Assembly: GCA_037190485.1 (NCBI GenBank)
Contig: JBBCJB010000025.1
Coordinates: 62,001-126,000 of the forward strand
Direction of reading: 5' to 3'
Source: Parapedobacter sp037190485
Lineage (GTDB): Bacteria; Bacteroidota; Bacteroidia; Sphingobacteriales; Sphingobacteriaceae
Length of the DNA stretch: 64,000 nucleotides
Position 1 is the stretch's first letter. Each line of letters starts with the position of its first letter. This document shows positions 17,055-25,400 of the stretch, one piece after another. Both the position numbers and the translations under genes were made by a program. The notes beneath the pieces were generated by a model that saw only the letters and a list, made by a program, of their open reading frames with translations, was not told the DNA's origin and did no database searches.

Positions 17055-18095
17055 ATGAAAAAGGGGGTGTGGATAGGTTCAGCCACTTTGGCGTTTTTGA
17101 TAGGCTATTTCATCTACGGAAATCCTACAGGTTTTCAACGCCTGGTTCGTGACAAGTTGGGTATTCCAGCCTACGCCGAAGAAATCGATGAAGACGAGCG
17201 GCGGGCGAATGAAGCTTATCAACGTTTTCTCGAAGCCGAAAAAAGACACCTGCGCTTTGCTGGGCAAGGCGCTGCGCTCTTAAAAGGCAGGCTGCTGGAC
17301 GAATCCTACCGGGAACCGTATGAAAAGATCGTCGACACGCTGGAATTGGGATTCGGTGCCGACTTGTATTTTTTGGAAGCAAGTGCCGCCTCGCCGTATG
17401 AACCAAACGCCAGGTTCGCGTTCCGCCAGCAGCATGAAGTGGATACGCTAACGACGAACCCTCAAGCGGAAGGTCATGAATTGCGCAATATGCTGGATAG
17501 ATTGATTTACGAGGGCAAGGTGGAAGGATACCGGATAGCTCCCGATAAGTTCGCCTCCTCCACGTATGTTTATCCGTACGATTCGTTTGCGAATAAATAT
17601 GGCAATCATTTCGTCGGCAGCGTTGACTTTGAGCAGCTGGATTACGAAATCAAAGAAGCGTTATTGGATTTTTTCAACAGCGAAGAAGGAACGGATTTCG
17701 GTTATCCCGATGATCAGCGCACATATAGGCAATTGATCCATATGGATCATTACACCGGCACTGGAAAGCCAGAACTGGCTGTCGTGTTGTGCGATAAGGA
17801 ACGCGCAAAAACAAACGCGACCAAAGAAGTACTGCTCGTAGTGGCATATAATCCCAGCCACCAGCAGTATCGCATTTTGCATCGGTCTTTCTTTTATGAC
17901 AAAATAACCATCGGCAATTACTTTTATTTCCCGCAAAGACGTACCTACAGCAAGTATCTTGGCGAAGACAATGATGAAAGGTACGTACCCTGTATACACC
18001 TGAAGGTACCCGACGAGCCTGATCGTGTACTGTATTACGACGGCGAATTCGATAAGATGAAGGAAGTTTTTTTGGCGGATGCAAGCGATGAATAG
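17055..18095 (+). CDS. membrane-anchored protein of unknown family, paralogue B
   Basis: A 346-residue protein with an N-terminal anchor (GVWIGSATLAFLIGYFIYG) and an extracytoplasmic domain. It mirrors paralogue A: LLKGRLLD, YGNHFVGSVDFEQ, LDFFNSEEGTDFGY, YTGTGKPELAVVLCDKERAK, HRSFFYDKITIGNY and LYYDGEFDKM. The charged helix at residues 40-65 (EEIDEDERRANEAYQRFLEA) is not shared. It is divergently transcribed from paralogue A. Function unknown; membrane location is inferred from the single hydrophobic N-terminus. Confidence 0.65.
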   Translation: MKKGVWIGSATLAFLIGYFIYGNPTGFQRLVRDKLGIPAYAEEIDEDERRANEAYQRFLEAEKRHLRFAGQGAALLKGRLLDESYREPYEKIVDTLELGFGADLYFLEASAASPYEPNARFAFRQQHEVDTLTTNPQAEGHELRNMLDRLIYEGKVEGYRIAPDKFASSTYVYPYDSFANKYGNHFVGSVDFEQLDYEIKEALLDFFNSEEGTDFGYPDDQRTYRQLIHMDHYTGTGKPELAVVLCDKERAKTNATKEVLLVVAYNPSHQQYRILHRSFFYDKITIGNYFYFPQRRTYSKYLGEDNDERYVPCIHLKVPDEPDRVLYYDGEFDKMKEVFLADASDE

Positions 18096-18126
18096 AATCG
18101 GTCACCGTGGCTAATGCCACACGCCG

Positions 18127-18534
18127 TTACGGATAATGAAACGATAGCGTTTGCAGCAAATCGGGGTGCAGGCTTTGGGCTACCGGGCAAGTAAACGCGA
18201 TGCGTTCCAAAATGGTTTTTTGCTTGTCGTCTGCCTGCAGGTTAGCCGGAAAGTAAATCTGGATCTTGATCTCGCCGACGCGGCGGGGTTCGGCCTGCAT
18301 GACCTTGGTGACCTCGAGCCTGGTGCCCGTCAAATCGATTTCCCAATCTTCGGTTTTGATGGCCATGGTGGTGATGATGCAGCTGCCCAAGGCGGTGGCC
18401 ACCAAATCGGTCGGCGAGAACCGGGCCCCTTTCCCTTTGTTGTCGGTAGGTGCATCGGTTTCAATGACCGTCTTGCTTTGCAGGTGGTTGCAATCCGTGC
18501 GCAGTTCGCCTTTGTAAATGATTTCAGCAGTCAT
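18127..18534 (-). CDS. OsmC-family protein, short type
   Basis: A 135-residue OsmC/YhfA-like protein. Conserved features are the N-terminal hairpin (YKGELRTDCNHLQS), ARFSPTDLVATALGSCIITT with the first family cysteine, and the second cysteine in IAFTCPVAQSLHPD. A thiol-based peroxide or electrophile detoxification role follows from the family; cytosolic. It is the last of a minus-strand run of three genes, 24 nt after the membrane protein at 18559. It is not closely similar to the OsmC protein at 9685. Confidence 0.9.
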   Translation of the reverse strand: MTAEIIYKGELRTDCNHLQSKTVIETDAPTDNKGKGARFSPTDLVATALGSCIITTMAIKTEDWEIDLTGTRLEVTKVMQAEPRRVGEIKIQIYFPANLQADDKQKTILERIAFTCPVAQSLHPDLLQTLSFHYP

Positions 18535-18558
18535 GGTTAAACTTATAGCAAGTAAACG

Positions 18559-19038
18559 CTATGCGGCCGTAGTTTGCCGCGCGCGGCGAGCCGCATTGTT
18601 CATGCCCCAATAGCATACGTTCATGACCAGGTACAACAGGCAGGCAAACTGGAATTCGTTGCTGAAATATTTCCCGGCACGCTCCGGTACGCCCATTACG
18701 TTGAAATAGGCGAACAGCACCAAGAACGTGAACGCACAGGGGATGACCAAGCAAAAAAACGCCTGTTGCCAAAGGCGTTTGCCGAACCGGGCATGCCAAT
18801 CGACCTTGCGATCCAGGTATACGGTAACCCGGTGGATGTATTCCACCATGGCCAGCGCCACACCGGCACTGACGAACAGTGCGATCCAATAAGGCAGCTT
18901 GCCGAATAGTTGAATCAAGGGGATGTCTACGCCCACGGTGACGAATTTGTGCCCAATGAAAATGGCAATCGGTATCCGCAGCCAAATGGGGATGTAACGA
19001 AGGGCGGGACTTTGCTGTGTTGATAACGTGTTTTCCAT
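18559..19038 (-). CDS. four-helix membrane protein, unknown
   Basis: A 159-residue integral membrane protein with hydrophobic helices at about 17-33, 45-70, 92-112 and 130-148 (LPYWIALFVSAGVALAMVEY; FFCLVIPCAFTFLVLFAYF). The pattern recalls the membrane half of Bacteroidota membrane-bound LytTR regulators, but no LytTR domain follows, so it may be a stand-alone relative. It is flanked by DUF2784 and OsmC genes on the same strand. Confidence 0.6.
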   Translation of the reverse strand: MENTLSTQQSPALRYIPIWLRIPIAIFIGHKFVTVGVDIPLIQLFGKLPYWIALFVSAGVALAMVEYIHRVTVYLDRKVDWHARFGKRLWQQAFFCLVIPCAFTFLVLFAYFNVMGVPERAGKYFSNEFQFACLLYLVMNVCYWGMNNAARRARQTTAA

Positions 19039-19088
19039 AAGATAGGGATGTGTGTATGGCCCAAAGCTAAGGGATAAGATTCAACTTG

Positions 19089-19466
19089 TCAAGGGGTGTG
19101 GCGCTTTTTCCAGAAAAAATTAAGGCACAGCGCAATCAAAAAGACCGCGCCGAAACTCACGGCAGTGACGGTATCGATCCATGCAGGGTCGCTGTCGATG
19201 CCAGCCAGCTTATCCACGGAGTACTTGATGAATGAGTTGGGCAGGTCCTCTTCCCCCAGGCGGGCCTTGACAGCCCATTGCCAATCGGTGATGGGGCAGT
19301 ATCCGATGCCATACCAAATGCCGAGCACAAGCCACGAGGCTGCCGTAAGCAACACGCTGTACAGATGCCAGCGGCGCGTGGCCCGCCAGATCCAGCCCAG
19401 CAGGTTGAACCCAATGACCAGCAGGTGCAGCAGGGTGTAGAACGCGTCAAGCAAGTGGAGCCACAT
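19089..19466 (-). CDS. DUF2784 family membrane protein
   Basis: A 125-residue protein with three or more membrane helices. It carries the family pattern: HLLVIGFNLLGWIWRATRRW, then GIGYCPITDWQWAVKARLGE, then DLPNSFIKYSVDKL, and a last helix VSFGAVFLIALCLNFFW. The Cys-Pro-Asp-Trp-Gln-Trp motif and Asn-Ser-Phe block are typical of DUF2784. Function is not established. It is first in the minus-strand run ending with the OsmC gene. Confidence 0.85.
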   Translation of the reverse strand: MWLHLLDAFYTLLHLLVIGFNLLGWIWRATRRWHLYSVLLTAASWLVLGIWYGIGYCPITDWQWAVKARLGEEDLPNSFIKYSVDKLAGIDSDPAWIDTVTAVSFGAVFLIALCLNFFWKKRHTP

Positions 19467-19504
19467 GAAGGGTAAACAATGACCGAGGCTTAAGGTTTAG
19501 CGCT

Positions 19505-19692
19505 CGTCTATGAAATCCGCCGATTGGTCTGGCGCCTAGACGGTCGATAAAGCCGTTCGTCGATTTGCTGGCGGGGTTCGTCTAAAACCGTCACATCGTG
19601 GTGCAACGTTTTCGGAGATTTGTCGTCATAATCACAAAAGGAACAACAAACGCAGTAATCGTCAAATCGGATAAAAACTAAAAGAAATAAAA
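19505..19692 (+). repeat. second copy of the duplicated leader
   Basis: Matches 11180-11365 upstream of the first 155-aa gene, with best identity between TGCAACGTTT and the start codon. Kept together with its gene, it shows a dispersed duplication of the whole transcription unit about 8.3 kb apart. Confidence 0.75.
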
Positions 19693-20160
19693 ATGAAAAC
19701 GTTCGTATTAAGTACCCTGATCAGTGTAGCCGCCCTCGGAAATGGTTTTGTCGCCAATGCCGCCATCGACCCATCTGCCGACAAGAGCAATGTCTCGGCA
19801 TTGAGACAGGCCGAGGCAGCGCATCAGGACAACATGATCACGCTTTACAACCAGTATGACCTGGCCGTGGCACGCATCAAGGCCAGCCGTGGCAACCATG
19901 CCGAATTGGCAAGCGACCGTGCCTTTTTCGTCGGTGTGTTCCAAAAAGACATCAACAACGGTATCCGCGTGGCCGAGAGCAAAAAAGCCATTGCCGAGCT
20001 CGAGGCGCGTTATGCGAAATTGCACAAGGAACGCGATGCCTTTGAGGCCAAGGCGGTGGCCAACCTGCAAAGACACCTGGCGGTAGCGCGCAAGAAAGAG
20101 GATCGCGCGTTTGCCAAAGCGCAGAAGGCCCTGACGGAAGCGACCATCGCGGCACGTTAG
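19693..20160 (+). CDS. 155-aa exported helical protein, copy 2
   Basis: Paralogue of the protein at 11366-11833, with the same length, the same signal peptide start (MKTFVLSTLISVAALGNGF) and the same helical C-terminus (KKEDRAFAKAQKALTEATIA). Differences cluster just after the signal peptide (ANAAIDPSADKSNVSALRQA) and in acidic positions of the middle helix. Periplasmic location is likely; function unknown. It has its own copied leader and terminator, so it is a monocistronic unit. Confidence 0.75.
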   Translation: MKTFVLSTLISVAALGNGFVANAAIDPSADKSNVSALRQAEAAHQDNMITLYNQYDLAVARIKASRGNHAELASDRAFFVGVFQKDINNGIRVAESKKAIAELEARYAKLHKERDAFEAKAVANLQRHLAVARKKEDRAFAKAQKALTEATIAAR

Positions 20161-20184
20161 GTTCGCGCGATCGATATAACAAGG

Positions 20185-20214
20185 AAAGCCTTCCCCGGTG
20201 CGGGAGGGCTTTTT
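20185..20214 (+). terminator. intrinsic terminator
   Basis: An 11-bp stem (AAAGCCTTCCC, 20185-20195, with GGGAGGGCTTT, 20202-20212, one G-T pair) around a 6-nt loop is followed by a T run. It ends the second 155-aa gene. Confidence 0.85.
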
Positions 20215-20240
20215 CATTGACCGGAACGCCGCATTGGCTG

Positions 20241-20406
20241 TTAAGGAACCGGCACGAAATAACCTGAACATTTCAGCTTGCCCTTTTGCCCGTGCTCTTC
20301 GTTGCATATCCTGCCCGTAGCTCCACTATGGGCTGCAATACGCACCTTGATAACGAGCAAAATTGCTGCGCTTAATTTGCTCATTTTATTTTGTGGCGGT
20401 TCCTAA
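20241..20406. mobile_element. MITE-like element, about 166 bp
   Basis: TTAAGGAACCGGCACGAAAT (from 20241) and the complement of 20386-20406 (TTAGGAACCGCCACAAAATA) form terminal inverted repeats of about 21 nt with two mismatches and one indel. The 120-bp interior has no complete ORF. This is the form of a non-autonomous miniature element mobilised in trans. No target duplication could be settled (TAA/TTA flanks are ambiguous). Its right end lies 4 bp from the -33 region of the next sigma-factor promoter. Confidence 0.6.
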
Positions 20407-20409
20407 TAA

Positions 20410-20440
20410 TTGCGTATCCTAAGGAATATGTTTACCTTGG
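20410..20440 (+). promoter_or_regulatory. promoter of ECF sigma gene 1
   Basis: TTG at 20410-20412, a 20-nt spacer and TACCTTGG at 20433-20440, 18 nt before the GTG start codon. The box is shared with the other two sigma genes in the form TACCTTNG. Confidence 0.5.
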
Positions 20441-20458
20441 TCTCCAAAAACAGGGGCG

Positions 20459-21049
20459 GTGCATTCCGATTTAAACCAATATACCGATGAAGAATTGGTC
20501 CTCCAGCTGGCAGGAAGCAACCAACGTGCGCTGGTAAACCTCTACGATCGGTATTGGGACAAACTGTTTGTGGTAGCTGCCAACCTGCTCGACAACCCTG
20601 AGGAAGCCGAGGAATGCGTACAGAACGTATTCTTGGGGCTATGGAATCGCCGGGAAAACCTGAAGCTTACCCATACGTTGCATACCTACCTCGCCGTTTC
20701 GGTGAAATACCAGTCGCTTACCGCGTTGGCGCGCAGGCATCGCCAACGCGAGCAGATGCCGGAACCCGGATACGAAGCCGCCGAACCCATAGACGACCTA
20801 TCGCCCGAACGCGCGTTGCTTGCCAAGGAGTTGATGGAGCGCATTGAACAGAGCGTCAACCGGCTACCTTCGCAATGCCAGTTGGTATTCCGCATGAGCC
20901 GCGAGCAGGATAAAAGCGTGAAAACAATCGCCGAGGAATTGGGGCTTTCTGAAAACACGGTGAAGATGCACCTGAAAATCGCCAACAAGAAATTACGCGA
21001 CGACCTATTGATCATTATTTTTTTTCTTTCGTATACACCCTTCCATTGA
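20459..21049 (+). CDS. ECF RNA polymerase sigma factor, module 1
   Basis: A 196-residue ECF sigma factor of the Bacteroidota FecI-like kind. Region 2 (LYDRYWDKLFVVAANLLDN, then EEAEECVQNVFLGLWNRREN) and region 4 (LPSQCQLVFRMSREQDKSVK, then IAEELGLSENTVKMHLKIAN) are complete. GTG at 20459 is the start. The protein ends in a hydrophobic tail (LLIIIFFLSYTPFH). It is followed after 34 nt by fecR, its presumed anti-sigma regulator, and would activate the downstream susC-susD pair when the transporter signals through its STN domain. Confidence 0.92.
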   Translation: MHSDLNQYTDEELVLQLAGSNQRALVNLYDRYWDKLFVVAANLLDNPEEAEECVQNVFLGLWNRRENLKLTHTLHTYLAVSVKYQSLTALARRHRQREQMPEPGYEAAEPIDDLSPERALLAKELMERIEQSVNRLPSQCQLVFRMSREQDKSVKTIAEELGLSENTVKMHLKIANKKLRDDLLIIIFFLSYTPFH

Positions 21050-21062
21050 AAACGGCAGACTA

Positions 21063-21082
21063 TATAACCAAAACCGGTTATA
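21063..21082 (+). promoter_or_regulatory. hairpin directly before fecR 1 start
   Basis: TATAACC (21063-21069) pairs with GGTTATA (21076-21082) around a 6-nt loop, ending one nt before the ATG at 21084. It could hide the ribosome-binding region of fecR. Confidence 0.4.
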
Positions 21083-21083
21083 A

Positions 21084-22283
21084 ATGGCGTTGTCAAGGAA
21101 ACGGATCGAAGAATTAGCGGCTAAGCTGGTGGACGGCACCATCACCCCGACCGAGCAGGAACAGCTCAATCGGTGGTTGGATGTACGTATGCGCAAAGAT
21201 AGCCGCGAGCTGGAAACGGCGTTTGCGGCCGATGCCGAAACGTTGCGGCAACGGATGCTTGCGCGGATCCTCCGCCAAGTGGAAGCCCCGCAGCAAAACC
21301 GGGTGGCACGCCTGCGCCGGTGGGGATGGTGGTCTGCCGCCGCGGCGGTACTCATCGCGATTTCGACGACGGCTTGGTTCTTGCGCGATACGCCAGGTTC
21401 CGAAGCGCCCATCGAATTGGCCGCCGACGACATTTTGCCCGGCGGCAACCGCGCTACATTGACATTGGCGGATGGTCGTACGATCGATTTGGACGAAGCA
21501 CAAAGCGGAATCATCGTCGGCGATGGAATCACGTACTCGGATGGTAAGGATTTGACAGTGGGCGATAGCGCGCTCGCCGGGATCGTAAATCTAAACGCCA
21601 ACATCGTAAACCAGCTTACACTCACTACTCCCAAAGGCGGAACCTATCAGATAACCCTCCCCGACGGCTCCAACGTTTGGCTAAATTCAGGCACGACCCT
21701 GACCTACCCAAGTCGTTTCGCCGACAACGAACGGGTGGTCATTTTGGAAGGCGAAGCGTATTTCGACATTCGTGAACAAGTGAGCAAGCCGACAAACCAA
21801 CGAGAACGGAAAATACCGTTCAAAGTGACGACGAGTGGCCAAACCGTCAACGTGCTCGGCACGGCGTTTAACGTCTCGGCTTATCCCGATGACAATGAAA
21901 TCAAAACCACGCTGGTGGATGGATCGGTGGAAATCGAAAATCTTGCATCTAAAGCCTTAAATCGGATTGTACCTAACCAACAGGCCACGACGCGCGGAGC
22001 GCAAACTGAAATCGAAAATGTAGATCCATCGGCTTCGATCGCTTGGAAAGAAGGGTTTTTCTACTTCGACGGATTGTCGCCGACCGCGGCCTTTGTGCAG
22101 TTGAGCAGGTGGTATGACTTGGATATCCTGTATCAGGGGGCGCCCCCGGCGGTCAAGTTCTTCGGCATGATCGAACGCGACAAGCCGTTGGGTTCCATCC
22201 TGCGGATATTGGAGAAAAGTGGGATTAATTTTGCGGTAACAAAGGAAGCAGGCCGTAACCAGTTACGTGTACTGAGCGAATAG
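21084..22283 (+). CDS. FecR-family anti-sigma factor, module 1
   Basis: A 399-residue membrane regulator. A cytoplasmic N-terminal helical part (1-80) would bind the ECF sigma factor, followed by one membrane helix (82-100, WWSAAAAVLIAISTTAWF). The periplasmic FecR domain carries LTTPKGGTYQITLPDGSNVW and VVILEGEAYFDI, and the DUF4974 C-terminus (FYFDGLSPTAAFVQLSRWYD) is expected to contact the STN domain of SusC. It sits between sigma and susC as in other Bacteroidota trans-envelope signalling cassettes. Confidence 0.93.
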   Translation: MALSRKRIEELAAKLVDGTITPTEQEQLNRWLDVRMRKDSRELETAFAADAETLRQRMLARILRQVEAPQQNRVARLRRWGWWSAAAAVLIAISTTAWFLRDTPGSEAPIELAADDILPGGNRATLTLADGRTIDLDEAQSGIIVGDGITYSDGKDLTVGDSALAGIVNLNANIVNQLTLTTPKGGTYQITLPDGSNVWLNSGTTLTYPSRFADNERVVILEGEAYFDIREQVSKPTNQRERKIPFKVTTSGQTVNVLGTAFNVSAYPDDNEIKTTLVDGSVEIENLASKALNRIVPNQQATTRGAQTEIENVDPSASIAWKEGFFYFDGLSPTAAFVQLSRWYDLDILYQGAPPAVKFFGMIERDKPLGSILRILEKSGINFAVTKEAGRNQLRVLSE

Positions 22284-22375
22284 CAAACCAATGACCAATT
22301 ATTTGTTAACTTAAAATAGTGATGAAACATATGAAAACATAACCAACTATCCCGAAATGCCGAAGCGTCCTGGCA

Positions 22376-22482
22376 AACGAAAAACGGATGATGCTGGTAA
22401 CATCACCCGTCTATTGCTGCTTGGACGGTGTGGCAGTGCCCAATGAAGCGCTGCTGTTAACGCGAATAACTAACAATCCAAA
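22376..22482 (-). ncRNA. predicted antisense RNA over the susC 1 leader
   Basis: On the minus strand a TATATTTG box (22495-22488, TAnnTTTG) overlaps the susC start. About 80 nt further is a hairpin: stem 22384-22393 with 22401-22410 and a 7-nt loop. On the plus strand it has one A-C mismatch (A22388/C22406), which becomes G-U on the minus strand, and only there is it followed by T-rich sequence (TTTTCGTTTG). Together this predicts an RNA of about 105 nt complementary to the susC 5' UTR. The -33 region is poor. Same arrangement as at the two other susC genes. Confidence 0.5.
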
Positions 22483-22494
22483 CATGACAAATAT

Positions 22495-25400
22495 ATGATT
22501 TTTACACGATGTGTAGCGACCGGTTCGTGGTCGCACAACTACCGATTACTATTGACTATGAAGCTCGCGATTCTTTTGTCTTTTGTGTTGTCTTTTGGCG
22601 CTTTTGCGGAGGGCAGGTCGCAGAAGATTACGCTAAATGCACGAAACACCACGTTGCGCACGGTGATGAAGGAAATCCGGAAGCAACAAGGGTACTCGTT
22701 TTTTTTCCGTGGCGAGGAAATCGCAGGCATGCGGGTCAATGCCAACGTGAAGCATGCGGAACTGAAAGATTTCCTCGACAAGCTTTTGGGCGATCAGCAC
22801 CTGGAATGGCACTTGGAAGACGGCACGATCGTGATCGCGACCAAGCCTTCGGCCTCCGAGCGGCGGGTCGTGAGGCGGCAGAATAGGGAGGTATACGGGA
22901 AAGTGACGGATGAATTTGGCGTGGCACTTGATGGCGTAACCGTTACCGCCAAAGGAACATCTTTCGCGGCCACGACGAATGCTTTAGGCGAATATCGCCT
23001 GACCTTTCCTACCGAATCAACGATTTTGGTGTTCAGTATCTTGGGGTACCAAGCGAGAGAAGTCGCTATAGGCGACCGGTTGGTCATCGATGTTTCGTTG
23101 CAGCCTTCCATGAGCGACTTGGACGAAGTGGTGGTGGTGGGCTACGGTACGATGCGGAAAGGGGATTTGACAGGTTCTGTCATCCAAGTCCGTCCGGATA
23201 GGATAGCCAACGAAAACCCAAGGACGGTACAGGACATCTTGCGCGGCACGCCGGGTTTGAACGTAGGTTTTAATTCTTCTGCAAAAGGTGGAGGATCGTT
23301 GCAAATCCGTGGTCAACGATCCGTATATACCGACGGCAATCACAATAGTCCGCTGATTGTGCTTGATGGTATGTTTTTTTATGGGGAGCTATCCGAGATC
23401 AATCCCGACGATATCGAACAAATTGATGTACTCAAGGATGCTTCCGCTGCGGCGGTTTATGGCTCGAAAGCCGCCAATGGGGTTATCATCATTTCCACCA
23501 AACGGGGCAAGCCCGGCAAGCCTGTCATCAATTTCACGGCCAATCTTGGGTTGACCGGTCCAGCAGATTTTCGTAAACGGTGGGATACGGACGGCTATTT
23601 GCAGCACCGCCAAGAGTGGCTCACGCAAAACACCTATGGCTTGAATCCGCAGACGGGCGTTTATGAGGCCTATCAAGCAGGTTTTGCTACACAGCCCGGC
23701 TTCTTTATGCGCCCCGACCAGTTGCCATCCACCGTTTCCCTCGATAGCTGGCGTGCTTATACCACCAATGATGCAGGAGAATCCGACCAGAGCATATGGG
23801 CAAGGCGATTGGGTTTCACCGGTAATGCGTTGCAGAATTTCGTGAATGGCAAGGTCGAGGACTGGACAGACCGTACCTTCCGGAGCGGCTTGGACCAGGA
23901 CTACAACGCCAGTGTCGGCGGGGCGAACGAACGCACGAACTACTATTTCTCCATGGGGTTCCTGAGAAACCAAGGTGCGATCGTGAGCGATAATTATCGG
24001 TCTATTCGGGCCAACATGAAGGTCAATTCGCATGTAACCGATTGGTTCGAAATCGGCGCCAACGTCAACTTCCAGGACCGTTCTGACGGTAATGTGGAGA
24101 TTGATATCGATCAGACCATGCGAAACAGTCCCTACGCAGATTATGCCGATGAGCTGGGCAATCCGTTGCAATTCCCATTGAGTGCCGAGTTTAGCCAACG
24201 GGGGTACAATTATGATTTCCAACGGCAATATTTGGCATTGGACAAAGGGTATACCGTGTTCAACACCATCGTGCAGGCGAAAGTCAAGTTGCCCTTCAAC
24301 ATTACCTACTCCTTCAATGCGTCACCCCGCTATCAGTTTTTCTATGACCGGTATTTCATGTCGGCCGATTTGCCCGGATCCGATCCGAAGACCCGTGGCG
24401 CCAATCGGGAACAAGCCAAGCGTTTTGACTGGTCGTTGAACAATACCATTACCTGGGAACACACCTTTGCCGAAAAACACCGTGTCAACGTGACCCTTGT
24501 GCAGGAGGCGGAACAACTTCGTTCTTGGCAAGAGCGCATCGAGGCACGGAATATCCTCCCCTCGGATGCATTGGGCTTTCATGGTGTGGGCTTTGGCAAC
24601 AAGGAAGAAAGTAACTATTCCAGCAACGACACGCATGAAACCGCCGATGCGCTGATGGCACGGTTATTCTATAACTACGATGACCGTTACATGCTGACCG
24701 GCACGATTCGTCGGGACGGTTATTCGGCCTTCGGATCAACCGATCCATATGGCATATTCCCATCATTGGGGGCTGCCTGGACATTTACCAATGAGCGTTT
24801 CTTTCAAAAGTGGGGTAATGTCATGAGCTCCGGTAAATTACGCATCTCATACGGCAAGAACGGAAATAGGTCGTTGGGATCCCCTTATTTGGCCCTCGCC
24901 AACCTCTATCGGGGAGCTGGCAAGATGCAAGGCTACATCAGCGCCTCAGGCCAACTGCTGCAGTACCGCTACCTGATGATGGATCGATTGGCTAATCCGA
25001 ATCTGCAATGGGAGAAAACCGCGGCCTGGAACCTCGGATTGGATTTCGGATTCCTCAACGACCGCATATCCGGCACGCTCGAGTATTACAACATGAGCAC
25101 CCACGATATGATCATGGGACAACGTTTGCCCGGTTTCTCTGGATTCAGCTCAATAACCACGAACCTAGGACAGGTGAACAACAGTGGGATAGAGCTTGCG
25201 CTGAACACCAGCAATATCGAGCGGGAGAATTTCCGTTGGGCTACCACCATCGGCTTTTCGTACAACCGGAACCGCATCAAGCACCTGTACTACGACTATG
25301 AGGATGTGTTGGATGCGGATGGCAATGTAATTGGCCGAAAGGAAGTGGATGATATCAATAACGGGTGGTTTATAGGCAAGTCAATCAATACCATCTGGAA

